Shown here: positions 1 to 8,601 of the stretch, piece after piece | Layout: each line of letters opens with the position of its first letter | Position numbering within the stretch: position 1 is the first letter of the stretch | NCBI RefSeq assembly: GCF_015220045.1 | Contig: NZ_JADBGB010000001.1 | Span: 2,907,001 to 2,971,000 of the forward strand | Direction of reading: 5' to 3' | DNA from: Marivivens aquimaris | GTDB lineage: Bacteria > Pseudomonadota > Alphaproteobacteria > Rhodobacterales > Rhodobacteraceae | Length of the DNA stretch: 64,000 bases | Translations under genes and position numbers: made by a program | Notes under the pieces: model-generated | What the model saw: only the letters and a program-made list of their open reading frames with translations | Told to the model about the DNA's origin: nothing | Database searches by the model: none

Positions 1-322
1 TCACGGCGGCAGATACCTCACGCTCAGTTTCGGCGCGAACAAAGCCGACCGCATGAAGGAAATTGCCACGAGCGCAGATGCGGAATTCACGCTCGCGCTC
101 GGCGACGCGCCCAATGATATCGAGATGATCGAGGCCGCGACCCACGGCGTCATCATCAAAAACGGTCACGGCAACCCGATGCCGACGCTTCAGGGCGAGG
201 CCGACAAACGCATTATCCGCACCGCAAAGGAAGGCCCCTCGGGCTGGAACGATGCGGTGAACCATTTCCTCGATCATTTCGAGAACGGTCAGAATTGGCA
301 CAAAGGAGTTGAACTTGGCTGA
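1..322 (+). CDS. HAD phosphatase, MPGP/GpgP family (3' part only)
   Basis: The gene is cut by the left window edge; the frame is open from base 2 and about 106 C-terminal residues remain. The HAD motif IV is visible as LGDAPNDIEMIEAA, whose Asp pair binds the catalytic Mg2+. This, and the tail that follows, fit the mannosyl-3-phosphoglycerate phosphatase branch of the Cof-like HAD family, which removes phosphate from glycosyl-3-phosphoglycerate to give the solute glycosylglycerate. The nucleophile motif lies outside the window. Its stop overlaps the start of the next gene, a glycosyltransferase with features of the preceding pathway step, which supports the assignment. Whether the sugar is glucose or mannose cannot be told. 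Confidence 0.75.
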   Translation, partial: HGGRYLTLSFGANKADRMKEIATSADAEFTLALGDAPNDIEMIEAATHGVIIKNGHGNPMPTLQGEADKRIIRTAKEGPSGWNDAVNHFLDHFENGQNWHKGVELG

Positions 323-1535
323 TTTCCACCAGAGCGGCAGCATTGCCACCCTGCATAACCTTCGGACCCGTAGCACCGAAGACATGACGCGGGAGCTGTC
401 GATTTTCGGCGAGCGCCGCAAGATCAACCTCATCCTTCCGTCGCTGTTCTCCGAACTCGAAGGTGACGCGCTTCCAGCTATCATCGACGAGTTGAACACC
501 GTTCCCTACCTGAACCGCATTATCATCGGCCTCGACCGTGCGGATGCCGAGCAGTACCGCTATGCCCGTGAGTTCTTTTCCAAGCTGAAGCCGCAGCACG
601 AGGTGCTCTGGCACGACGGCCCGCGGATGAAAGCGATCGACGAGCGCCTCCAGCGTCTGACCCTGTCACCGTCCGAGCCGGGGAAGGGTCGAAACGTCTG
701 GTTCTGCATCGGTTACACGCTGGCGCAGGCTGAAGCTGCGGTGGTTGCCGTGCACGATTGCGACGTGGTTACCTACTCGTCCGATATGCTGGCCAAGCTG
801 ATCTACCCCGTCGCTAATCCGGCGTTCCCATACCAGATGTCGAAGGGGTTCTATCCCCGCGTGGCCGACGGCAAGATGAACGGACGTGTCAGTCGTCTGC
901 TGGTGTCGCCGCTGCTGCTGGCGCTGAAGAAAGTGCTCGGCCCGCGCGATTACCTCGATTTCCTTTCGTCGTTCCGCTACCCGCTCGCGGGCGAATTCGC
1001 GATGCGTACGCCGATCCTGCCCGACATGCGTATTCCGTCGGATTGGGGCCTCGAAATCGGTATTCTGTCGGAGGCGTGGCGCAACCTGTCCCCGCAAGCT
1101 GTCTGTCAGGTGGAGATCAGCGACCGCTACGACCACAAGCACCAAGACCTATCGGCAGAGGACGCGACGCAAGGTCTTAGCCGTATGTCGGTCGACATTT
1201 GCAAGGCGCTCTATCGCAAGCTGGCCGCTGACGGCACGGTGCTGAGCGAGGAGGTGTTCCGTTCGATCAAGGCGACCTACTTCCGCATGGCTCTTGATCA
1301 GATCGACACCTACTACAACGACTCGCTTATCAACGGTCTGCATCTTGATCGCCATGCCGAGGAAACGGCCGTCGAACTGTTCGCCGCCAATATCATGCAG
1401 GCAGGTCAGGTGTTCCTCGAAAATCCGATGGAGACGCCGTTCATCCCGAACTGGAGCCGCGTGAATGCCGCAGATCCGGATCTGATGACGGACATGCTCG
1501 CGGCGGTTCAAGCCGACCGCGACGAATTCGGCTAA
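315..1535 (+). CDS. Glycosyl-3-phosphoglycerate synthase-like glycosyltransferase
   Basis: This 406-residue protein resembles GT-A fold glucosyl-3-phosphoglycerate synthases, which move a sugar from a nucleotide sugar to 3-phosphoglycerate. It has a metal-binding DxD-like HDCD at residues 147-150, a GKGRNVW stretch before it and a conserved block FRYPLAGEFAM followed by SDWGLEIG. The start is set by AGGAG at 304-308, which places TTG 315 six bases downstream; the earlier in-frame TTG at 309 touches the ribosome-binding site. The gene overlaps the upstream phosphatase by 8 bases, so the two are probably translated together. The donor sugar is inferred; the family level is fairly sure. Confidence 0.72.
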   Translation: MADFHQSGSIATLHNLRTRSTEDMTRELSIFGERRKINLILPSLFSELEGDALPAIIDELNTVPYLNRIIIGLDRADAEQYRYAREFFSKLKPQHEVLWHDGPRMKAIDERLQRLTLSPSEPGKGRNVWFCIGYTLAQAEAAVVAVHDCDVVTYSSDMLAKLIYPVANPAFPYQMSKGFYPRVADGKMNGRVSRLLVSPLLLALKKVLGPRDYLDFLSSFRYPLAGEFAMRTPILPDMRIPSDWGLEIGILSEAWRNLSPQAVCQVEISDRYDHKHQDLSAEDATQGLSRMSVDICKALYRKLAADGTVLSEEVFRSIKATYFRMALDQIDTYYNDSLINGLHLDRHAEETAVELFAANIMQAGQVFLENPMETPFIPNWSRVNAADPDLMTDMLAAVQADRDEFG

Positions 1536-2302
1536 GCCAGATTATCCCGCAGCAAACTGTGGGCGGCATTGGTCCCTGCGACCACGCCGTCGACCTGCGG
1601 GAAGGGATTGTTGAACACGAGCGGATCGCCTGCGCGGTCCGTTGCGATGCCGCCGGCCTCTTCGATGATGAGAGAGCCGGCAGCAATATCCCACTCCCAG
1701 CTGGGCCTTAATGTAAGCATGGCGTCAAATCTGCCCACTCCGACAAGGCACATGCGGTAGGCTAGCGACGAGCGGAAATGCTGGTCGCACTCCGGTGGGG
1801 TGCCGTTTTTCCAGAACTTCGGTTGCCAGTTCGGCTTGGCCGCGAGGACGGATGGAATACCGACGCGGTCGCGGATCGAGAGACGCTCGCCGTTCAGGAA
1901 AGCACCCGTGCCGCGGCCTGCGGCGTACATCTGGTTGCGGATCGGCAGGAACACGACGGCAGCGGTGATTTTGCCGTCCGTCGCGATCGCGATGCTGTGC
2001 GCCCAATCGCGCGAGCCGTTAATGAAGGCGCGTGTGCCGTCGATCGGATCGATGATGAACTGATGCTTGGTCGACAGGCGTTCAGCGTTGTCTTCGGTTT
2101 CCTCCGACAGCCAGCCGTAGTCGGGGCGCGCGCTGCGGAGCTTTTCGCGCAGCATGTGATCGACCGCGTAGTCGGCCTCGGTCACGGGGCCTGCGTCATC
2201 GGGTTTATGCCAGACCTGCGGATCGGCGGTGTAATATCCGCTCGCGATTTCGCCGGCCTCGTTCGCGGCCTCGATCAGGAGATCAAGATCACTCGCCGGC
2301 AA
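1532..2302 (-). CDS. cysQ: 3'(2'),5'-bisphosphate nucleotidase CysQ / inositol monophosphatase family
   Basis: A 256-residue Mg2+-dependent phosphatase of the inositol monophosphatase superfamily. The metal ligands are seen as Glu68/Glu69 in LSEETE and DPIDGT at residues 85-90; the second signature, WEWDIAAG, is near the C-terminus. CysQ enzymes hydrolyse 3'-phosphoadenosine 5'-phosphate, the by-product of sulfate assimilation and sulfotransfer. Translation starts at TTG 2302, seven bases after GAGGGG, inside the last 14 bases of pmbA, which suggests coupling. Its 3' end overlaps the glycosyltransferase stop by 4 bases on the other strand. An inositol-phosphatase role cannot be excluded by sequence alone. 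Confidence 0.82.
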   Translation of the reverse strand: MPASDLDLLIEAANEAGEIASGYYTADPQVWHKPDDAGPVTEADYAVDHMLREKLRSARPDYGWLSEETEDNAERLSTKHQFIIDPIDGTRAFINGSRDWAHSIAIATDGKITAAVVFLPIRNQMYAAGRGTGAFLNGERLSIRDRVGIPSVLAAKPNWQPKFWKNGTPPECDQHFRSSLAYRMCLVGVGRFDAMLTLRPSWEWDIAAGSLIIEEAGGIATDRAGDPLVFNNPFPQVDGVVAGTNAAHSLLRDNLA

Positions 2303-3635
2303 GGGTCAGCCCCTCGACCAGAAGCGACGGGATCACGCGGCTGAGGTAGGTGCGCGCATCGTTCGCTGGTGTGATCTTTTTCAGCATCTCGATCAGGTTG
2401 CCCGCCACGGTCACTTCGTTGACGGGATAGGCGATCTCGCCGTTTTCGATCCAGAAGCCCGACGCCCCGCGCGAATAGTCACCCGTGTTCGGGTTAATCG
2501 TCGCACCGATGAACGAGTTGATGAGGAAACCTGTGCCGATCTCTTTCATCAAGTCTTCGCGGGACTTGGTGCCTTGGGTCAGTTCAAGGTTCGTCACGCT
2601 CGGCGACGGCGGGGCGGAGGTGCCGCGCGCTGCGGAGCCGGTGCTTTCGAGGCCCAGCTTGCGCGCGTTGGCGAGGTCCAGCGTCCAGTTCTGGAGAACA
2701 CCGTTTTCAACAATGGCGCGCTTGCGGGTCGGCAGACCTTCGGCGTCGAACATCTTGGAGCCGGAAATACGCGAACGGTGCGGGTTCTCGATCAGCGAGA
2801 TACCGTCCGGCAGCACTTGCTGGTCCAGCAATTTGCGTGCCCAAGACGAGCCGCGGGCGATCATCGCGCCATTGGTAGCGGAGAGCAGGTGGCCGATCAG
2901 TGTCGAGGACACGCGTTCGTCGATGATGACAGGATAGGCGCCCGTTTTGACGCGGCGCGGGTTCAGCGCGGCAACGGCACGTTCGCCAGCAGTGCGCCCG
3001 ATATCTTCGGCACTGCGCAGATCGCTACGGAAGATGCGCCCGTCGCCATCAGCGTCGCGCTCCATCTTGCCACCCTTGCCGGCAAGCGCCACGCAGGACA
3101 TGCCGATATCGCTGCGGCGATAGCCACCCGAGAAACCATTGGTCGCGGCGAGGTGCAGAGCGCGGTTGCTGTATCCGGCAGAAGCAGAGATGACCTGCTC
3201 GACACCGGCGACCGAAAGGCCGGCGGCTTCGGCGCGTTGGGCCATGTCTTGCAGTTCGGCGGGGGCGGGCTCTTCGGACGGGTCAAAAAGTTCGAGTCCA
3301 GAGCTGTCAATCTCTGTCGCGAGCTGCGCGGGATCGGCGAGGCCGCAATACGGGTCTTCGGGTGCAAGGCGGGCCATCTGAACGGCACGCTCCGCCACGG
3401 TTTTCAGCGCATCGCTACGGGTGTCAGAGGTGGACACGCAAGCCTGACGGTTGCCGACGAAGACGCGCACGCCGATATCGACGCCTTCTGACCGTTCGGC
3501 GTTTTCAAGCGCGCCTGCGCGGACGTCGATTGTCATGGAGGTGCCGTCAACGGCGAGCGCATCAGCAGCGTCCGCGCCGGACTGGCGGGCATAGTCGAGA
3601 AGTTCGTGGGTCAGGTCGGCCAGAGTGCGTGTCAT
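2289..3635 (-). CDS. pmbA: TldD/PmbA family metallopeptidase, PmbA (TldE) type
   Basis: At 448 residues it matches PmbA (about 450) better than TldD (about 480), and it lacks the HExxxH zinc motif of TldD, as PmbA/TldE subunits do. The glycine-rich C-terminal block TGDYSRGASGFWIENGE is characteristic. TldD and PmbA form a heteromer that trims unfolded peptides and matures some modified peptides; no tldD lies in this window. AAAGGA sits six bases before ATG 3635. It is the first gene of a two-gene unit with cysQ. Confidence 0.88.
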   Translation of the reverse strand: MTRTLADLTHELLDYARQSGADAADALAVDGTSMTIDVRAGALENAERSEGVDIGVRVFVGNRQACVSTSDTRSDALKTVAERAVQMARLAPEDPYCGLADPAQLATEIDSSGLELFDPSEEPAPAELQDMAQRAEAAGLSVAGVEQVISASAGYSNRALHLAATNGFSGGYRRSDIGMSCVALAGKGGKMERDADGDGRIFRSDLRSAEDIGRTAGERAVAALNPRRVKTGAYPVIIDERVSSTLIGHLLSATNGAMIARGSSWARKLLDQQVLPDGISLIENPHRSRISGSKMFDAEGLPTRKRAIVENGVLQNWTLDLANARKLGLESTGSAARGTSAPPSPSVTNLELTQGTKSREDLMKEIGTGFLINSFIGATINPNTGDYSRGASGFWIENGEIAYPVNEVTVAGNLIEMLKKITPANDARTYLSRVIPSLLVEGLTLAGE

Positions 3636-3695
3636 GCAAGATCCTTTCGGTCTCGCATGAGGTAGCTCTCCGGCCGACCTATCGCAAGTGTTCGA

Positions 3696-5252
3696 TCAGA
3701 ACGGCATGCCGTTCAGGGTGAAGCCTTCCGGAGTGAGCTCGATATCACCGACGAAGCGATCTTCGATACCGTCCTGCGGTTCCTGACGCAGGAACGCGCC
3801 CAGCATCATGCCTGCATTCGGCGGCACCATGCCGGTGCTTTCGAGGCGGGACAGCAGTTGGTTGATGTTGGCCACGACGACCTGAGCGGTGCCGGTCACG
3901 CTGAAGGGCATACCTGTCATCGGGTCCATCATATCGGTAAATTCGAAATCGCCTTCGGCCGTTGCCATTGCGCCCAGCAGACCAAGGTCGAGCGAATTGA
4001 CGGATACGCTCTGCACGGTGACGGGCGTATCTTCGAGGCCCATCATCGTTTCGATATCCAGCAGATCCTGCATCACGGTCATCTCGCCGCTGATATCGAC
4101 GACGAGGTGGTTTTCGCCCTCGGTCACGTCAAAGCCCATCAGCATTTCCTGCGGCTCGAACGAGGTGATCGCGAAGGACGGAACGTCGATTGCAAGCGAG
4201 AATTCCTGCGGATCTTCGGCTGCCATGAGCGGAGCGGCCATTTCCATGGTCGACGGCTCTGAAGTCAGCGACACATCGAACGGCATACCGTTCATATCGC
4301 CAGCGATATCTGCAACGGAACCGCCGAAGCCCATATCCAGCGAGAGACCATTCTCACCAAAGCCAAAGCTTGTGGTGGAGTTAACAGTTTCACCGTTGGC
4401 TTCGATGCTTACTGAGGAGGCCTCCGAGTACTCGGTTGCTTCGGATGTAAAGGTCATTGACTGCGAGCTAGTTACTTTTTCGGACTTGCTGGACATATCG
4501 ACCGAAAGGCCCGCGCGGATCGACGCCGCAACGTTCATCAAGTCCAGCGGCTGACGCGGAAGCTGGACGATGTAGTCGACTGTCGAATTTTCGTTCGCTG
4601 TATAGGCCGTCTTATCGCTGCCCCCTCCGATATTTTGGGACGTCGTCTCAACCATCGCAGCCGTGGAGCTGCCGTTCTGGATGATCATGTCACCGAGCGA
4701 TACTGTGGTGGTCTGCGAGCCGTCGGTCATGATGACGTGATAGGTCGAAACGATGTCCGAAACATCTTCGCCCATCGAGTCGAGAGCCGCCATATCGGAC
4801 ATATCCGACATCGCTTCGATGCTGTCATAGGTACGCTCGATCTGCATCTGGTCGGGATCGCCGGTCACGTGGTCGCGCATGTTTGACATGCTGACGGTGA
4901 ACGGCGTGACCAGTTCGTCGGCACCTTCTTCGGGCGGCGTGATGGTAAGCTGGCCGTCCATCGTCTCGCCATAGACGACGTCGAGCTCACCATCGCTTGC
5001 GGTGATGGTGAGAGTCGGAACGGTCATTGTGAACGCACCGAAATCCATCGGCAGGGTCATCACGAGATTGAGGTTCTCGACCGTGGTGACATCGCCGTCC
5101 GCGCTGACGTCCGATGTCACTTTGAACCCAGACGCGTTCGCGACCTCGGTGATCATGTTCAGGTAATCGTCTGCAGTGACGTCTGCGAGCGCGGGTACGG
5201 GAACAACTGCCGCGACCAGCGCGAGACTGCGGGGGGAAAGTTTGCTAAACAC
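3696..5252 (-). CDS. Secreted DUF2125-type protein (copy 1)
   Basis: A 518-residue protein of unknown function. It starts at GTG 5252 with AAAGG six bases upstream. Residues 1-23 form a signal peptide (basic start, hydrophobic core, cleavage after PALA), so it is exported. The rest is rich in Asp, Met, Thr and Ser, with few aromatic residues and many short alternating segments, suggesting a long beta-rich periplasmic or outer-surface fold. It shares its mature N-terminal DVTAD start, a late M-x-P-N/E stretch and a C-terminal LNG ending with the next gene upstream, so the two look like a tandem duplication. The DUF2125 assignment comes from recall of alphaproteobacterial proteins of this type. 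Confidence 0.7.
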   Translation of the reverse strand: MFSKLSPRSLALVAAVVPVPALADVTADDYLNMITEVANASGFKVTSDVSADGDVTTVENLNLVMTLPMDFGAFTMTVPTLTITASDGELDVVYGETMDGQLTITPPEEGADELVTPFTVSMSNMRDHVTGDPDQMQIERTYDSIEAMSDMSDMAALDSMGEDVSDIVSTYHVIMTDGSQTTTVSLGDMIIQNGSSTAAMVETTSQNIGGGSDKTAYTANENSTVDYIVQLPRQPLDLMNVAASIRAGLSVDMSSKSEKVTSSQSMTFTSEATEYSEASSVSIEANGETVNSTTSFGFGENGLSLDMGFGGSVADIAGDMNGMPFDVSLTSEPSTMEMAAPLMAAEDPQEFSLAIDVPSFAITSFEPQEMLMGFDVTEGENHLVVDISGEMTVMQDLLDIETMMGLEDTPVTVQSVSVNSLDLGLLGAMATAEGDFEFTDMMDPMTGMPFSVTGTAQVVVANINQLLSRLESTGMVPPNAGMMLGAFLRQEPQDGIEDRFVGDIELTPEGFTLNGMPF

Positions 5253-5305
5253 GATAGACCTTTCAAGACAGGATTTTGCCCCGCGTGAAAGCGGGGCTCT
5301 GGATA

Positions 5306-6814
5306 TTATTTAATACGTTGGCCGTTCAGGGCGACTTCGCCAGCTTCATTTATCTCGAGAGTTGTTTCAAGCTGATCGTCCCCTGTGGCGCGGGTGAACA
5401 TGCCCATCATCATGCGGGCGCCCATCAGTTCGTCCTCAATCGGCAGGCCCATCGTCTGAAGCGTATCCATCAAGGTATTGATGCCCGTCGCGCGCAGCGA
5501 AGCGGACCCTTGCGGGCGCGGCATGCCGTCAAACGACTCCATGTCGCTGTAGTCGAAGGTCATCGCGCCTTCGCCGGTAATCTTGGCGCCGACCGCTTCG
5601 ACGTTCAGCTTTTCGATATTCATTTCGGTCACTTGGCCGGTTTCCTCGACCATGCCCATCATGATGTCGAAAGCGCTGGGCATGAGGATCATGCCGCTGG
5701 TGCCGAATTGCAGGGTGACGGGGTCATGCGGCAGCATTCCCATCGGGTCGACCATGCTCCACGCGACCTCCCCAGTGTTGACCTGTTCGAGGTCTATATC
5801 GACGCTGAAAGGCATGACCTCGCTCGCACCGGACATCGTAGGCAAAGGCGTTTCGATGCCGAAGCCGATGGTCTTGGCGGAAAGCTCGACGGGAAGCGGC
5901 ACATCAACGATCTGCCCCATGATCGCCAGATCATTCGCGTTCATGGTCATGCTGATGCGCTGCGTGCTGCCCGCCATGCCGAAGTCGAAAGCACCCAGCT
6001 CGCCCGACATCATGCCGGTGTCACCGTAGTCGTCCCACTGCACGATCATTGCCGTGCGGTTCAGGCTGTAGTTGGCGGCAAAGGCGAGTCCGTCGATCGA
6101 GTAGGGGTCGAAGTTCGGCTCTTCCATGACGCTCAAGTCGGTCGGCAGGGTGGCCGAGCCGTTCATGCGGGTGCCGTCGGACTGCAAGCTGACGTCCACC
6201 ATCGAATAGCCGCTGTCATAGCCAAACGCGAGGTCCATGCCGCCGAAACCGAAGTCATAGGTCCAGTCGGTGATATCGCCGCGCGGGCTGGTGCTGTAGC
6301 TGCTGCTGAGGTCACGCATATTGAGGTTGAAGTCCGCGTCACCCGGTTCGCCGCGGTCCATCATCTCCAGCAGGGTCAGATTATAGCTCGCTGCTTCATA
6401 GGAGAAATTGATGAGGTCGGGCTCTCCGCTGGCGGTCATATTCAGCCCGCTCGTGGTGGCGCCAAGCAGCGCGTAGTCCATTTCGGGATCAAGCGAATTA
6501 CCGAAATAAACGGTCGAGTCCGGCGACATATCGATCCGCACCGTGCCGTCGCCTTGCTCGACGAACTCCATGTAGGGGTAGTGGGTGCGAAGTAGGATGT
6601 CGCCGTCATCGTAGATGATATCGAGGTCCATCACCGAAACCTGACCACCGCCTTCGGACAGATTACCCGTACCAAATTCAAGCTCCGGAATGGCGTCGAA
6701 ATTGGATTGGAAGGCTTGCCATACCTGATCGGCAGTCACGTCGGCGCTCGCGCCGGTCGCCGTAAGAAGGGCTGCGGTCGCGGCGGTTGCGCGGAAATTC
6801 CAAATCGTTTTCAT
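5306..6814 (-). CDS. Secreted DUF2125-type protein (copy 2)
   Basis: A 502-residue paralogue of the downstream gene, separated by 53 bases. It has a signal peptide ending in ASA and a mature N-terminus beginning DVTADQVW. The body is acidic and Met-rich with repeated short beta-type segments, and the C-terminus ends with ALNGQRIK, comparable to the LNG ending of copy 1. AAGGAC lies about six bases before ATG 6814. No catalytic motif is visible. Position and shared architecture suggest that both copies are co-transcribed and work in the same envelope compartment; the function is unknown. Confidence 0.7.
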   Translation of the reverse strand: MKTIWNFRATAATAALLTATGASADVTADQVWQAFQSNFDAIPELEFGTGNLSEGGGQVSVMDLDIIYDDGDILLRTHYPYMEFVEQGDGTVRIDMSPDSTVYFGNSLDPEMDYALLGATTSGLNMTASGEPDLINFSYEAASYNLTLLEMMDRGEPGDADFNLNMRDLSSSYSTSPRGDITDWTYDFGFGGMDLAFGYDSGYSMVDVSLQSDGTRMNGSATLPTDLSVMEEPNFDPYSIDGLAFAANYSLNRTAMIVQWDDYGDTGMMSGELGAFDFGMAGSTQRISMTMNANDLAIMGQIVDVPLPVELSAKTIGFGIETPLPTMSGASEVMPFSVDIDLEQVNTGEVAWSMVDPMGMLPHDPVTLQFGTSGMILMPSAFDIMMGMVEETGQVTEMNIEKLNVEAVGAKITGEGAMTFDYSDMESFDGMPRPQGSASLRATGINTLMDTLQTMGLPIEDELMGARMMMGMFTRATGDDQLETTLEINEAGEVALNGQRIK

Positions 6815-6937
6815 CGTCTGTCCTTTCAGGTAACGCTACGGAAAGGTTCGACCCCGCGCCTTCTTCGGTCAAGGTGAGGAAATCATCCATTCGGATATAA
6901 ATTGAACTTTAAAACCAAGATGATGCGGAATTGTGAA

Positions 6938-7687
6938 ATGGATCTGAACGGAAAAGTTGTAGTCATCACAGGGGCTAGTCGCGGTATTGGTGAGGCTGCC
7001 GCCCGCGCGTTCGTCGCCGCTGGAGCCAAGGTCGCTCTGCTGGCGCGTAGCGAGGACCGCATCGCCGATCTGGCTGGCGAGCTGGGCGAGAACTCCCTCG
7101 CGATCCCCTGCGACGTTTGCCGATTCTGGGAAGTGCAGGAGGCGATTGCCGCCACCGCCGAGCGCTGGGGAACGGTCGATATTCTCATCAACAACGCTGG
7201 CATGATCGAACCGATGGCCCGCCTTGAGGAAACCGATCCCGAAGACTGGGGGCGTGCGATCGATGTGAACCTCAAGGGTGTTTATAACGGAACCCGCGTT
7301 GTGCTGCCGCTGATGGTCGCTGCGGGGGGCGGCACAATTATCAACATCTCGTCCGGCGCCGCGCATAACGCTTACGAACACTGGTCGGCCTACTGCACCT
7401 CGAAAGCAGGCGTCTACATGATGACCCGCCAAGTTCATCTGGAGAACGGTGCGCAAGGCGTCCGCTCGCTGGGCCTGTCGCCGGGAACGGTGGCCACGCA
7501 GATGCAGAAGGAGATCAAAGCGTCGGGCCGTGGCCGTGTGGCCGAGCTCGAATGGAGCGACCACATTCCGCCAGAATGGCCGGCGAAGGCATTGCTTTGG
7601 ATGTGCGGCTCCGACGCAGACGCCTACCTCGGACAGGATGTCAGCCTGCGCGAAGACAGCATCCGCAAAGCCATCGGTGTCGCATGA
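6938..7687 (+). CDS. SDR family NAD(P)-dependent oxidoreductase
   Basis: A classical short-chain dehydrogenase of 249 residues. The cofactor motif TGASRGIG is at residues 11-18, NNAG at 86-89, the catalytic Ser in ISSG near 138 and YxxxK at Tyr152/Lys156. ATG 6938 gives the normal SDR N-terminus; in-frame starts upstream at 6902, 6920 and 6923 would add an unusual tail. The stop overlaps the start of the crotonase-like gene (ATGA), so both probably act on the same acyl or short-chain substrate, which cannot be named from sequence. Confidence 0.85.
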   Translation: MDLNGKVVVITGASRGIGEAAARAFVAAGAKVALLARSEDRIADLAGELGENSLAIPCDVCRFWEVQEAIAATAERWGTVDILINNAGMIEPMARLEETDPEDWGRAIDVNLKGVYNGTRVVLPLMVAAGGGTIINISSGAAHNAYEHWSAYCTSKAGVYMMTRQVHLENGAQGVRSLGLSPGTVATQMQKEIKASGRGRVAELEWSDHIPPEWPAKALLWMCGSDADAYLGQDVSLREDSIRKAIGVA

Positions 7688-8289
7688 TCCGGCTCGAAAA
7701 GGACGGGGACCTTTGGCTCGTTACGATTGACCGGCCCGAAAAAGCGAACTCGCTGACCGCCGACATGCTTTCCCGTCTGATCGAGATCGCAAAGGACGCG
7801 GACGCGGCAAAGGTGCTGGTTATCACCGGCAACGGGAAGGTGTTTAGCGCCGGTGCCGACCTTGATGAGGCGCGCGCCGGTCTGGCGACCAGTCCGTTGT
7901 GGGAAGAGCTATCGGGCACCATCGCGGCGCTGCCGTGTCTGACCATCGCCGCCCTGAATGGCACGCTCGCCGGCGGTGCATTTGGTATGGCGCTGGCATG
8001 TGATATGCGGATTTCGGTGTCGACAGCGAAGTTCTTCTATCCGGTGATGAAGCTTGGGTTTCTGCCGCAGCCGTCCGATCCTGTACGGATGACGCAACTC
8101 ATCGGCCCCTCACGGGCCAAGATGATCCTGATGGGAGGACAAAAGATCGCTGCTGACGAAGCGCTAAACTACGGGCTGGTGGACCGGTTGGTGGCTGGCG
8201 ATCTGTTGGCTGCAGCACGCGATATCGCAGCAGACGCCCTCAGTGCTACGCCCGAACATATCGCAGGCATCAAAGCCCTGATCCGCTAG
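7684..8289 (+). CDS. Enoyl-CoA hydratase/isomerase family protein lacking both catalytic glutamates
   Basis: A short (201-residue) crotonase-fold protein; hydratases are usually near 260. The CoA/oxyanion-hole segments are visible: FSAGADL at 54-60 and NGTLAGGAFGMALACD at 92-107. By alignment to rat mitochondrial enoyl-CoA hydratase, the position of catalytic Glu144 is Gly101 and that of Glu164 is Val121. Ordinary hydratase activity is therefore unlikely; isomerase, thioesterase or another crotonase chemistry is possible. The C-terminal helical region is shortened. It is translationally coupled to the upstream SDR and converges on the HNH gene with a 4-base overlap. Confidence 0.8.
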   Translation: MIRLEKDGDLWLVTIDRPEKANSLTADMLSRLIEIAKDADAAKVLVITGNGKVFSAGADLDEARAGLATSPLWEELSGTIAALPCLTIAALNGTLAGGAFGMALACDMRISVSTAKFFYPVMKLGFLPQPSDPVRMTQLIGPSRAKMILMGGQKIAADEALNYGLVDRLVAGDLLAAARDIAADALSATPEHIAGIKALIR

Positions 8290-8573
8290 CGCTTTTTCGG
8301 CACGCGCGAGATAAATGACGGTGGGCGCTTTGCGACCCAGTTCGCGAATTTGGCAAGGCGCGGGTGGCTGCGCAGCGCCTCGGGCGTGTTGAAGTTCCTT
8401 GCCAGCTCGGCCTCTGACAGTGCCGCGTGGATTTCTTTGTGGCAGATGTGGTGGAGCAGCACGGTCGGCCCGTTCTTTCCACCTTTGAGCTTCGGGATCA
8501 GGTGATGAAGGCTCTGCGGCACATCCGGTGGAATGGGGCGCCCACAAAGCACGCAGGTTGGATCGTCTGACAT
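8286..8573 (-). CDS. Small HNH endonuclease-like protein
   Basis: A 95-residue protein. CVLC at residues 7-10 and a later Cys44/His49 form a probable zinc knuckle, and SLHHLIPKLKGG plus HHICHKEIH give the His-Asn-His type core. Stand-alone HNH proteins of this size occur widely in alphaproteobacteria with no fixed target known. It lies divergently 28 bases from the BaiN-like gene and is not next to a methylase or phage gene, so there is no evidence here for restriction or homing. The assignment is to fold, not to role. Confidence 0.75.
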   Translation of the reverse strand: MSDDPTCVLCGRPIPPDVPQSLHHLIPKLKGGKNGPTVLLHHICHKEIHAALSEAELARNFNTPEALRSHPRLAKFANWVAKRPPSFISRVPKKR

Positions 8574-8601
8574 CGCGTGATACCGCCTTTCGAGGAAAGA
8601 G

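Noticed and set aside
5276..6595. 439-codon open frame opposite the second DUF2125-type gene
   Set aside because: The true gene has a signal peptide, a good ribosome-binding site and a paralogue; the opposite frame has none of these.
8286..8573. HNH protein as part of a restriction or mobile element
   Set aside because: No methylase, integrase, phage or repeat sequence beside it; flanking genes are ordinary metabolic genes.
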